DNA from: Picosynechococcus sp. PCC 7117
Lineage (GTDB): Bacteria > Cyanobacteriota > Cyanobacteriia > Cyanobacteriales > MRBY01
Reading direction: 5' to 3'
DNA: 64,000 nucleotides
Assembly: GCF_001693275.1 (NCBI RefSeq)
Contig: NZ_CP016477.1
Coordinates: forward strand, 620,001-684,000
Shown: piece by piece, positions 54,660 through 62,808 of the stretch
Numbering within the stretch: the stretch's first letter is position 1
Layout of the letters: each line of letters begins with the position of its first letter
The notes under the pieces: model-generated
What the model was told of the DNA's origin: nothing
What the model saw: only the letters and a program-made list of their open reading frames with translations
The model's database searches: none
Position numbers and translations under genes: made by a program

Positions 54660-55178
54660 TTATTTAAGTATGCCTAGATTTAAATATTTGCTAAATTCAT
54701 TTTGTGATTCTTCTAACTGGTTAGTTAACCAGATCAATTTTTTTGCTTTTTTTTCCGCATGAATATCTCGATCATGTTGAGATAAATCTTTTTCAGCAAG
54801 TGAATGGCCGATAGTCAGTATGTCCAAAGACTCTTTTCTGATCTTTTTTATGTATTTACAAGTGTTTTCATCAAATAAAAAAGTAGCGTCTCTAGTATTT
54901 AAGTCTAACTCTATTAAACGAGCATCATAAAATGCTTCTGGATCAAGAAGTGATGGATGATTACGAACAGAAACCATAAATTTAATCACTGCACTAAAAA
55001 TATTTAGCCGTCGTTCATATAAATCAAATTTAAGCCGATATTTATTGATTGTATACTGCTGACATGCGACGTAAGCTGAAATACATGCAGCAATTGCAGA
55101 GGCAAATGCTGCAAAAAAAGAAGGATTTATAGAATGAGTTGTATTAGAAATTAAAATTTTAAGTGACTCAAGTATCAT
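54660..55178 (-). CDS. hypothetical membrane-anchored protein, AT-rich
   Basis: I do not recognise this gene. ATG 55178 gives 172 residues; a TTG at 55253 would add 25 and almost touch thrS. It shows one N-terminal membrane span (FFAAFASAIAACISAYVACQQ) and a soluble helical C-terminus (RLKFDLYERRLNIFSAVIKFM, then many Lys and Glu). Such one-span proteins often look alike among orphan genes. Its AT-rich codon use and lack of HIP1 sites differ from thrS and the ABC-F gene, which suggests recent gain. It sits nine bases before the ABC-F start, in the same direction. Confidence 0.65.
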   Translation of the reverse strand: MILESLKILISNTTHSINPSFFAAFASAIAACISAYVACQQYTINKYRLKFDLYERRLNIFSAVIKFMVSVRNHPSLLDPEAFYDARLIELDLNTRDATFLFDENTCKYIKKIRKESLDILTIGHSLAEKDLSQHDRDIHAEKKAKKLIWLTNQLEESQNEFSKYLNLGILK

Positions 55179-55272
55179 AAGCACTTTTCGATAATAATTT
55201 AAAAAATAGGACGATTTTAAGCCAAAGTATCTTTCTGCTTCAAATCGCCCCAAATAATTGACGAGACGTTTT

Positions 55273-57087
55273 TTAGAAGTTGATATGACTCATGTTTGCT
55301 TCAACTAAGCGTTGAACCACTTCCTCCATCGGAATCGCGCCGAGTTCTCCAGAGGCACGGGTGCGGATACTGAGGCTATTGGCTTCGACTTCCTTCGCCC
55401 CGGCGATCGCCATCACAGGAACCTTCTGTTTTTCGGCATTGCGGATCAATTTGCCCAGACGTTCCCCAGAAGCATCGGCGATCGCCCGGATGCCAGCGGC
55501 TTGCAGTTTATCCGCTTGGGCTTTGGCGTAGTCGAAAAATTCATCGCTGACGGGGAGAATTCTGACCTGTTCGGGGGCGAGCCATAGAGGAAAATCACCC
55601 GCATATTCTTCGATCAGAATGCCGATCAATCGCTCCAAGGAACCGAAGGGCGCGCGGTGGATCATGATCGGCCGTTGGCGATCGCCATGCTCGGTAACAT
55701 ATTCCAATTCAAACCGTTCGGGGAGATTGTAATCCACCTGTACTGTACCCAATTGCCATTCCCGTTCGAGGACATCTTGGAAAATAAAGTCCAGTTTCGG
55801 GCCGTAGAACGCCGCTTCCCCTTCGGCTTCAAAATAGTCCATGTCGAGCTTGGTGACGGCTTTACGGATTGCGTTTTGCGCCTTTTCCCAGACCTCATCG
55901 GAGCCAATATATTTATCGGAGTTGGGGTCACGGAAGCTTAGTCGCGCCTTGAAATTTTTCAGTTGCAAACTCTTAAAGACGGTCAAAATTAAATCAACCA
56001 CGTTAAAGAATTCTGCTTCCAGTTGATCTGGCGTAACGAAAAGGTGAGAATCGTCCACGGTAAAGCCCCGCACCCGCGTTAAACCACCCAATTCACCGGA
56101 TTGCTCGTAACGATAAACTGTGCCAAATTCCGCCAGACGGATCGGTAATTCCCGATAGGAGCGCAGTTGATCCTTATAAATTTGGATGTGGAAAGGGCAG
56201 TTCATCGGCTTCATCACAAAACCCTGTTCCGCTGCCCGTTCTGCGTCGCCGTCCGCCATCATCGGGAACATATCCTCGCGGTAATTCTGCCAGTGACCGG
56301 ACACTTTAAAGAGATCCACGCGGGCGATGTGAGGAGTCACGACACCTTGGTAACCGCGTTTGGTTTGTTCGGTTTTAAGGAAATTTTCGAGGGTGGAACG
56401 GATCAACGTTCCTTTCGGCGTCCAGAGGGGTAAACCGGGGCCGACTTGATCGGAGAACATAAACAAACCCAGTTCTCTGCCGAGTTTGCGGTGGTCGCGT
56501 TTGAGGGCTTCCTCTTTGCGGCGTTGGTATTCTTTGAGTTGTTCGGGGGTTTCCCAAGCGGTGCCGTAAATACGCTGGAGTTGCTGGTTATTTTCGTCAC
56601 CCCGCCAATAGGCTCCGGCGACCGATTCGAGGGCGATCGCCTTGGGGTTGATATCACCAGTATTTTCCACGTGGGGGCCAGCACAAAGATCCCACCATTG
56701 ATCGCCGAGGTAGTAGAGGGTGATCGGGTCGTGAATTCCTGCGAGGATTTCGAGTTTGTAGGGTTCGTTAATTTCCTTGATTCGTTTTTCGGCTTCGGCG
56801 CGGGAAATTTCTTCACGAATCACAGGCAATTTTTTCTTGACGATTTTCACCATCTCTTTTTTGATCGCCTTGAGATCCGCTTCCGTAAAAGGTTCTGGCT
56901 TATCGAAATCGTAGTAAAACCCATTCTCTGTCCAAGGACCAATGGTGACCTGGGCGTCGGGAAATAGCTTTTGCACTGCCATCGCCATGACGTGGGAGGT
57001 GGTGTGGCGAATCCGCTTGAGGGTGTCTGATTCACTGGTTTTGGGAAGTTTCATCGGTTCGAGTTGTTCACCATTCACCTGATCCAT
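55273..57087 (-). CDS. thrS: threonyl-tRNA synthetase
   Basis: ThrRS charges tRNA-Thr. The 604-residue class II enzyme shows the editing domain (HTTSHVMAMAVQKLFPDAQVTIGPW near 28), the catalytic core with zinc ligand in MKPMNCPFHIQIYK, and the C-terminal anticodon-binding domain (VRILPVSDEFFDYAKAQAD). The N-terminal TGS domain of E. coli ThrRS is absent, as in other cyanobacterial forms. The leader before it is short. Confidence 0.96.
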   Translation of the reverse strand: MDQVNGEQLEPMKLPKTSESDTLKRIRHTTSHVMAMAVQKLFPDAQVTIGPWTENGFYYDFDKPEPFTEADLKAIKKEMVKIVKKKLPVIREEISRAEAEKRIKEINEPYKLEILAGIHDPITLYYLGDQWWDLCAGPHVENTGDINPKAIALESVAGAYWRGDENNQQLQRIYGTAWETPEQLKEYQRRKEEALKRDHRKLGRELGLFMFSDQVGPGLPLWTPKGTLIRSTLENFLKTEQTKRGYQGVVTPHIARVDLFKVSGHWQNYREDMFPMMADGDAERAAEQGFVMKPMNCPFHIQIYKDQLRSYRELPIRLAEFGTVYRYEQSGELGGLTRVRGFTVDDSHLFVTPDQLEAEFFNVVDLILTVFKSLQLKNFKARLSFRDPNSDKYIGSDEVWEKAQNAIRKAVTKLDMDYFEAEGEAAFYGPKLDFIFQDVLEREWQLGTVQVDYNLPERFELEYVTEHGDRQRPIMIHRAPFGSLERLIGILIEEYAGDFPLWLAPEQVRILPVSDEFFDYAKAQADKLQAAGIRAIADASGERLGKLIRNAEKQKVPVMAIAGAKEVEANSLSIRTRASGELGAIPMEEVVQRLVEANMSHINF

Positions 57088-57180
57088 GGTTGAAATATGC
57101 TCCTTAAAATTGCTCCAAAAAGTTTAGCAGGTCGCCATTCTATGTTATCCGTTGTCTCTGCTGGACTGGGGAATTTTCAC

Positions 57181-57666
57181 TTACCGAATCTCATTGCGCA
57201 AACCACAGGCGGCGGCATAGGCGATCGCAATAGCATCGACACTGTCATCGATAGGCATCGTCTCCATCCCAAAAATCGACTGCACGAGGGTCGCCACTTC
57301 CCGCTTATCGGCCTTTGCATTACCGATGTGGCATTTCCAACTGGACTGGTGCAGATAAATCGGTTCGATGTTTAATTCTCGCAGGCTAACCAAGTTTAAA
57401 ATGCCTAGACCCTGTAATACGCCTCCTGCGGCTTTGATCTGACGGCTAAAGAAGGGCATTTCGATGGCGATCGCCTCTGGGTGAAATTCCCCCAAAATTT
57501 CTGTGTAATCTTGTTCAATCTCTAGGAGTCGTTGGGGCGTCGATAAATCTTTGGCTGTTTCGATAATGCCGTAATCAAGAATTTGTGGCAGCGTTTGTCC
57601 CTGTTCTTCGAGGACGGCCCAGCCAATAATCGCTAAACCAGGATCAATACCAAGCCAACGCTTCAT
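57181..57666 (-). CDS. ruvC: Holliday junction resolvase RuvC
   Basis: RuvC cleaves four-way junctions during recombination. The 161 residues begin RWLGIDPGLAIIGWAV (Asp7), include IAIEMPFFSRQIKAAG (Glu near 69), and end with the catalytic aspartates in DDSVDAIAIAYAA (about 140). All four acidic residues are present. It lies 93 bp upstream of thrS on the same strand. Confidence 0.95.
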   Translation of the reverse strand: MKRWLGIDPGLAIIGWAVLEEQGQTLPQILDYGIIETAKDLSTPQRLLEIEQDYTEILGEFHPEAIAIEMPFFSRQIKAAGGVLQGLGILNLVSLRELNIEPIYLHQSSWKCHIGNAKADKREVATLVQSIFGMETMPIDDSVDAIAIAYAAACGLRNEIR

Positions 57667-57948
57667 GGCAAAATAATTTCTATAAGGTATTCATTCAGTT
57701 ACAAATCTAGCACGACATTCAGAAGGCACTTCCAGCACAGTTGAAACTCCAAAACCCTCAAAGTTCTTGTAACTAATGATCAATGTAGGGCGATCGCTTT
57801 ATTCTTCTATTTCTTCACCGGTGATGATCCCTTAACACTCCCGTTTACCCACTGTTAGTAGCTTTTCAGATTCATCAGCCAATTTACTAAAGACGGAGTA
57901 CAAGTGAATTGTTAGACATGCTGTTGATTAGAATTGAATTAGAGATAA

Positions 57949-59496
57949 TTAAAGAATGGAAACACCGCTTAAATGTCCATAACCATGTCCTTTATGATCA
58001 GGGCTTACAGGAGAATCAGCATTCTGTTTTGAGAGAATTAATTCTGACCAATTATTGAGACTTCTATTCAAAGTCCAATGTTCAAACTCATGTAGGGACT
58101 GAACGATTGGTGGCATATTTACCCTCATTAAAGAGCAATACTCGGTTTGCTTTACCATCTCTTCAAAAACTGTAGATGCAGCAATACTGTCATAGAAAGT
58201 TAAGATCAGCGGAATCACTGGCTTGTCATGAAGATTGAGGGCTTCTACCGTTATTCCAATTTGCTCAAAGGCAGAGTGAATGCGGCACCAAAGATCGGCA
58301 AGCCTATCAGCTTGGAAATAGGCACTTGTATCAGAATGCATAACACAACTCTTACATTCTATTACAATATATGAACTTGAAGTTTCAACAAGAAAATCAG
58401 CACGCTTATCTTTATTAGAATTAGGGTTTTTGACTTCAGGAATCTTCTCGAAGGAGGAAGCACAAATAAAAGGAAATAATACCTTTTCAAGATAATCTTC
58501 AAAGGCGCAGCTTAATAAGTGATTCAGTTTTTCTCCATAGCTGCTTTTGGAAATGAGACCTCTTACCTGATTCCAACAGGATTCAGTAAAAGAAAAAGGA
58601 TCTGGTAAACAGAACTCTTGACCTCTTAATTCAACAAAAGGAATTTCCAGAAAGTGATTGTAGAAAAGCGGTTGATAATATTCAGGAACACTATCAAGAG
58701 TTTTGGTAATCTTTCCACGAAACGAAGTATCGGTTTGTGCAGAGTGAGGGGCACTATTCTGTTGAATAAAAAGTTTGAGATTCTCTGAGGTAATTCCTGA
58801 CTCCTGGAGTTGGTTATCTATATCGGGAAGTCGAGAAAAGTTGCAAAATCCTCTTTTTCCGGAAAGCCATCCAAACAGAGCCAAACAAGCCAAAAACTGC
58901 CTAAAGTAATTTGTCGGGCTTAATCCCACATAGTTTGAAAAAGTCTCTGAAAATTCTTGATTGGACTGGCTGTCCAATAGTTCAATTAGTTTGATTGTCC
59001 GATGTAAACGAGAAACTGGATGCCCAAAACCTGCATTTTGAAAAGCCCCTAAACGTTGTACAAATAAACCTGCTATATGAGCATGAACCACGCTTGAATC
59101 TAAAATTTCGCTTAACTTTACTGACCAATTGCGTACTTGTTTTTTATTTTTAGGATTACCCTCCCATTTCATAATCGAGTTTAATAAAATTTTTTCTTCT
59201 TCATCAAGAATGCGCCTATCTGAAATCGTATGTCTGTCCCAGTTATGGTAAGCATTGACCAAATTATCAAATACGTGAGTATCCATACTCTGATGTCGGT
59301 GAGGATTACCCGCGCTTGCTAGTAACATGATTCGGACAGCATAATTACGTTCAGTGTTAGCAAGTACCCAATCTAGAGGATTGGCATACCTTACTTCCCA
59401 GTTTTGCCAGCATTTTTTAGTTCCAATTTCTAGGACAGATGTTGAATTATGACGACGAATAAACTGAAGAAATTCAGAAAATTGTTTGAAGTCCAT
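57949..59496 (-). CDS. orphan protein with PD-(D/E)XK nuclease-like motif
   Basis: I do not recognise this 515-residue protein. Its N-terminal two thirds (1-320) are helical with no known motif (RIMLLASAGNPHRHQS; LHRTIKLIELLD). The C-terminal part resembles a PD-(D/E)XK nuclease: FEDYLEKVL (Glu333/337), KRADFLVET (Asp367), YIVIECKSC (Glu380-x-Lys382), and then a helix with AYFQADRLADLWCRI. This is the usual order alpha-E, D, ExK. No membrane span or signal peptide is seen. The gene is AT-rich, has no HIP1 octamer, and stands alone between ruvC and an iron operon. A role in genome defence is possible but unproven. Confidence 0.65.
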   Translation of the reverse strand: MDFKQFSEFLQFIRRHNSTSVLEIGTKKCWQNWEVRYANPLDWVLANTERNYAVRIMLLASAGNPHRHQSMDTHVFDNLVNAYHNWDRHTISDRRILDEEEKILLNSIMKWEGNPKNKKQVRNWSVKLSEILDSSVVHAHIAGLFVQRLGAFQNAGFGHPVSRLHRTIKLIELLDSQSNQEFSETFSNYVGLSPTNYFRQFLACLALFGWLSGKRGFCNFSRLPDIDNQLQESGITSENLKLFIQQNSAPHSAQTDTSFRGKITKTLDSVPEYYQPLFYNHFLEIPFVELRGQEFCLPDPFSFTESCWNQVRGLISKSSYGEKLNHLLSCAFEDYLEKVLFPFICASSFEKIPEVKNPNSNKDKRADFLVETSSSYIVIECKSCVMHSDTSAYFQADRLADLWCRIHSAFEQIGITVEALNLHDKPVIPLILTFYDSIAASTVFEEMVKQTEYCSLMRVNMPPIVQSLHEFEHWTLNRSLNNWSELILSKQNADSPVSPDHKGHGYGHLSGVSIL

Positions 59497-59650
59497 TCGA
59501 TTTTACTTTCTCTTAATCTAGCGGGACTGAAGCCACCTAACTATGTATTATACGGATGCTTTCTATGTAACATTCTCTTTGTTGTTTTTATATAGAGTAT
59601 TTCTGTATAAACACACAAAATGGAAGACTATTCAGACAAAATTTGTGTGA

Positions 59651-59666
59651 TACCTTTGTAAAGGTA
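59651..59666. promoter_or_regulatory. inverted repeat upstream of the orphan nuclease-like gene
   Basis: TACCTTT and AAAGGTA pair perfectly around GT in the 229-bp gap before the gene at 57949-59496. No T-run follows on either side, so an operator is as likely as a transcription stop for the iron operon. Confidence 0.3.
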
Positions 59667-59725
59667 ATATACAACTTTAAAAGTTTGGCATGAACTATCA
59701 TCGCTATAAAATAATTCAGCCTAAA

Positions 59726-60778
59726 TTAATGATGGCGACGTAAAATCAAGACCACAATAATCGGTGCACCAAACATCGCTGTAACAGTATTCAAGGGCAA
59801 CGTTAATTCACTCCCTGGTAGTTGCACAATAATATCCGCTAGCAATGCCAGACTAGATCCCAATAAAGTTACCGCTGGCACCAAAAGCCGATGATCAACC
59901 GTTTTTAGTAAACCCCGGCAGAGGTGCGGCACCGCAATCCCAAGGAAAGAAATCGGGCCACAAAACGCCGTGACAGATCCCGCCAGGAGAGCAGTGCTGA
60001 CAATAATGTGACGACGGGTTGCCTTGAGGTTGAGGCCCACGCTTTGGGCATATTGTTTGCCGAGAAGAAGCGCATTCAAAGGTTTCGCCTGAAAAAAAGC
60101 CAGCAGTCCCCCCGCAAAAATTAACACCATAAAAATGGGCAACTGTTCCCGCTGGATTTCCGCGAAGCTGCCAAATGTCCAACTGAGATACAGGCGTAGC
60201 GCTTCCGTGGGACTAAAGTGCAACAACAATGTGACGAGGGAATTGCTGACATAGCCGAGCATCAACCCCAAAATTAGTAAGGTGCCATTGTGGGGAATTC
60301 GACGGGCGATCGCCAAAACGAGTAGCAACACCGCCACCGCCCCTAAACTTGCCGCCATCGCCACACTCAAATTTCCAAAAAGACCGCCCATAAAACCCGT
60401 TCCCAACAGCACCAGGGCCACCCCCAAACTTGCCCCAGAGTTGATGCCCAACACAAAGGGGCCAGCGAGGGGATTATTAAACAAGGTTTGCATCTGGAGG
60501 CCGCTAATCCCCAGGGCTGCCCCGGCAAAGGTGGCGGCGATCGCCCGTGGAAAGCGCAGTTGCCAAACGATTTCTGCCCATACCGGATTGTCAATGGGTT
60601 GGCCCAAGGCGATCGCCAATAGTTGATCCCAGGGAATGGTCGTCGAGCCCAGACTCAAACTGAAGAAAAATAAAACCCCCCACAATCCCCCCAGCAGGAT
60701 AAATAACGAGGGCGATCGCCACCGCAGTTCCGGTAGGGACAAACAAGTTAGAGGGGTCGTGGTGTAGGGAATTTTCAC
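59726..60778 (-). CDS. FecCD-family iron/siderophore ABC permease
   Basis: The 350-residue protein has about nine to ten membrane spans. Family motifs are LRFPRAIAATFAGAALGISGLQMQTLFNNPLAGPFVLGINSGAS (about 72-115) and the coupling loop GPISFLGIAVPHLCRGLL (about 265). It imports a ferric siderophore, haem or cobalamin together with the binding lipoprotein. GTG 60778 overlaps the stop of the lipoprotein gene by four bases (GTGA), so translation is coupled. No ATPase gene follows; downstream lies the orphan at 59496. Confidence 0.92.
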   Translation of the reverse strand: MKIPYTTTPLTCLSLPELRWRSPSLFILLGGLWGVLFFFSLSLGSTTIPWDQLLAIALGQPIDNPVWAEIVWQLRFPRAIAATFAGAALGISGLQMQTLFNNPLAGPFVLGINSGASLGVALVLLGTGFMGGLFGNLSVAMAASLGAVAVLLLVLAIARRIPHNGTLLILGLMLGYVSNSLVTLLLHFSPTEALRLYLSWTFGSFAEIQREQLPIFMVLIFAGGLLAFFQAKPLNALLLGKQYAQSVGLNLKATRRHIIVSTALLAGSVTAFCGPISFLGIAVPHLCRGLLKTVDHRLLVPAVTLLGSSLALLADIIVQLPGSELTLPLNTVTAMFGAPIIVVLILRRHH

Positions 60779-61989
60779 GGGGAATCTTGCAAGTGACGGT
60801 AATAATAAAGCTCGTGGTCAGGCAATTGATCCGGATGGGCGATTTTAATCACATCGGCAAGGATCACATCAGGATTGAGGGTGCCCCCTTCCCAAAAATC
60901 ATTGCCTCCCCCAGGCGCAACCCGGTTGTTGGCGGCATAGACTTGCTGGTTTTGTACCGCCTCAAACAGTTCATAGCGCGGGTCTTCCTGGAAAATATCG
61001 ACGGTGGTTTGCCAGTCAGGATTCACATTCAGCCAAAGATCCGCTGTTTTTGCCCGACCTAGAACAGCCTCAAAATCTAGGGGTAAGCTCAAGCGGGCCG
61101 TTGTCGCATCCCAGGGGTAATTCACGTTCGCATCCCGCAGCAGTTGGGCCACATAGCTTTCGCCCCCCGGCACATACCAGACCCCTTGGTAGGGCGATCC
61201 ACTCAGCACCGTTGGCGTGGTGTCTAGATCTTTGACTTGGTTCACGAGGGCTTGGTAGCGGTTGGCGATCGCCCCAAAAATCTCATTGGCTTCAGCTTCT
61301 TTGTTAAAGAGGAGAGCCGTAAACTTGAGCCATTCGGCCCGGCCCAGGGGAGTGGGTTCCAGGTGGGCCGCATCTAAAACCACCGTTAATCCCAAGGAAT
61401 CTAGGGCGCTGGTATTGTTTCCTTCGCTGGCATCAAGACGATAATTCAAAATCACATCGGGCTGGAGACTGAGGATCGCTTCCCGGTCTAGCTGGAGGTT
61501 GCCCACTTCTTGGATGTCGCCTGCTTCAATGGCCGCCCGAATTTCAGGACTGTAAATCAATTGGCGATCGCCTACCCCCACCAAATTTTCCGACTGCTTT
61601 AAAACTTCCAAATGGGGTAAATAAGTCGTCGAAAGAGCAATCACCCGGTTGACAGGCACTTCAACGATGGTCGCCCCTGGATAATCCTCTGGAATCGGTG
61701 TGCCACACTGCACAAAAACATAGGTCAAATCCTGCTGGGCCGTTTCCCAGGGTTGCCGCACCGTCACCACCTTGTAATGGTCGTGGTATGTCACCTGAAA
61801 ACCCCTGGCAAATTCTGGCGTCACCTTATCGGGGAAATAATCCACCGCCGGATCGTAATTCTCGACACAGGCCGCCGTCGAAGTTGGAGTTTCTACAGTT
61901 TGTTGGGTGGGGCCACACCCCCCTAGCCACAGGGATAAACCCAGGCCCAGCAGAGGAATCGAACGGTGTGGCAAGAAGGGGCAACGCAT
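60775..61989 (-). CDS. iron/siderophore ABC substrate-binding lipoprotein
   Basis: This 404-residue TroA-fold protein captures a ferric complex in the periplasm. ATG 61989 is chosen for its strong Shine-Dalgarno AGGAG seven bases upstream and for the lipobox LGGC (Cys25). The lobes include VIALSTTYLPHLEVLKQSENLVGVGDRQ (about 125) and VILNYRLDASEGN near 190. It lies between a phosphodiesterase and a permease, with the Shine-Dalgarno overlapping the stop codon of the former. Which ligand it binds is unknown. Confidence 0.92.
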   Translation of the reverse strand: MRCPFLPHRSIPLLGLGLSLWLGGCGPTQQTVETPTSTAACVENYDPAVDYFPDKVTPEFARGFQVTYHDHYKVVTVRQPWETAQQDLTYVFVQCGTPIPEDYPGATIVEVPVNRVIALSTTYLPHLEVLKQSENLVGVGDRQLIYSPEIRAAIEAGDIQEVGNLQLDREAILSLQPDVILNYRLDASEGNNTSALDSLGLTVVLDAAHLEPTPLGRAEWLKFTALLFNKEAEANEIFGAIANRYQALVNQVKDLDTTPTVLSGSPYQGVWYVPGGESYVAQLLRDANVNYPWDATTARLSLPLDFEAVLGRAKTADLWLNVNPDWQTTVDIFQEDPRYELFEAVQNQQVYAANNRVAPGGGNDFWEGGTLNPDVILADVIKIAHPDQLPDHELYYYRHLQDSP

Positions 61990-62000
61990 CGTTTTTTCTC

Positions 62001-62768
62001 CTACGCAAACCACGGAATGCGTTGGACTTTTGTCTGGAAGCGACCATCATCCTGGAGTTCAAACAGACGAAAACCCGGTTGTTCCCACAGTTGGCGATCG
62101 CCTTCCCGCAATTCTTGATCTGGGGGGGTCACTTGGGTACAGGTCGATGGCGTACCAAAGCAAGGAATTCCCCCTTGGGTGACGCTGTATTCCAGGTGCA
62201 CATGGCCAAAGAAAACTGTTTTCACCTGGGGATGATGTTGCACAATCTGCCAAAATTCGGCGCGGTTGGTCACATCGATTTGATCGAGCCAATCAACCCC
62301 CGCTGGCACCACATGGTGATGGATGGCGATCGCCACCGGAGAGTGTGAAGATTGTTCCAGGTTTTCCGCGAGCCAAGCCAGTTGCGCTGTATCTAAAAAA
62401 CCCTCGCCATATTCTGGGTTCTCAAGAAACGAATCCAACAGCAACAGTTGCCAGTTCCCCAAAGAAACGTTCTTGTCTGGCGAAAGATAATCTCCCTGCA
62501 AAATCTCGGCCATCAGTTCTGGATCGTCGTGGTTCCCTGGCAGCCAATAGCTAGGAATCTGCGTTGCTTCAACCAAATCCCGCAACCGTTCGTAGGCGAT
62601 CGCCTCACCATGATGGGCCAAATCTCCTGTGAGAATCAATCGATCTGGTTTAAACTGTTGCACCGCCGCCAGGACTGCTTGAAAAGACGCATCGGTTTTC
62701 ACGCCGCGCATTTCGGCCTCTGGGTGATCGAGGAGGTGGGTATCAGTAATTTGGGCAATGAGAACCAT
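62001..62768 (-). CDS. metallophosphoesterase, CpdA/Icc-like
   Basis: The 255-residue enzyme has the full calcineurin-like motif set: AQITDTHLLDH (5-15), LTGDLAHHGEA, LPGNHDDPE (about 97), IAIHHHVVPAG (about 148) and FFGHVHLEYS near 187. The closest known family is cyclic 3',5'-AMP phosphodiesterase. It is embedded between the TonB receptor and lipoprotein genes: 40 bp after one and 11 bp before the other. Its role there may be signalling or just an inherited operon partner. Confidence 0.88.
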   Translation of the reverse strand: MVLIAQITDTHLLDHPEAEMRGVKTDASFQAVLAAVQQFKPDRLILTGDLAHHGEAIAYERLRDLVEATQIPSYWLPGNHDDPELMAEILQGDYLSPDKNVSLGNWQLLLLDSFLENPEYGEGFLDTAQLAWLAENLEQSSHSPVAIAIHHHVVPAGVDWLDQIDVTNRAEFWQIVQHHPQVKTVFFGHVHLEYSVTQGGIPCFGTPSTCTQVTPPDQELREGDRQLWEQPGFRLFELQDDGRFQTKVQRIPWFA

Positions 62769-62808
62769 AGGAAATTGTGGGCAAAATTAGGAAACGAAAC
62801 AAAGCAGC

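Noticed and set aside
61698-62348. 216-codon plus-strand frame opposite the lipoprotein and phosphodiesterase genes
   Set aside because: It spans two well-supported minus-strand genes and shows low-complexity Pro/Arg/Gly content.
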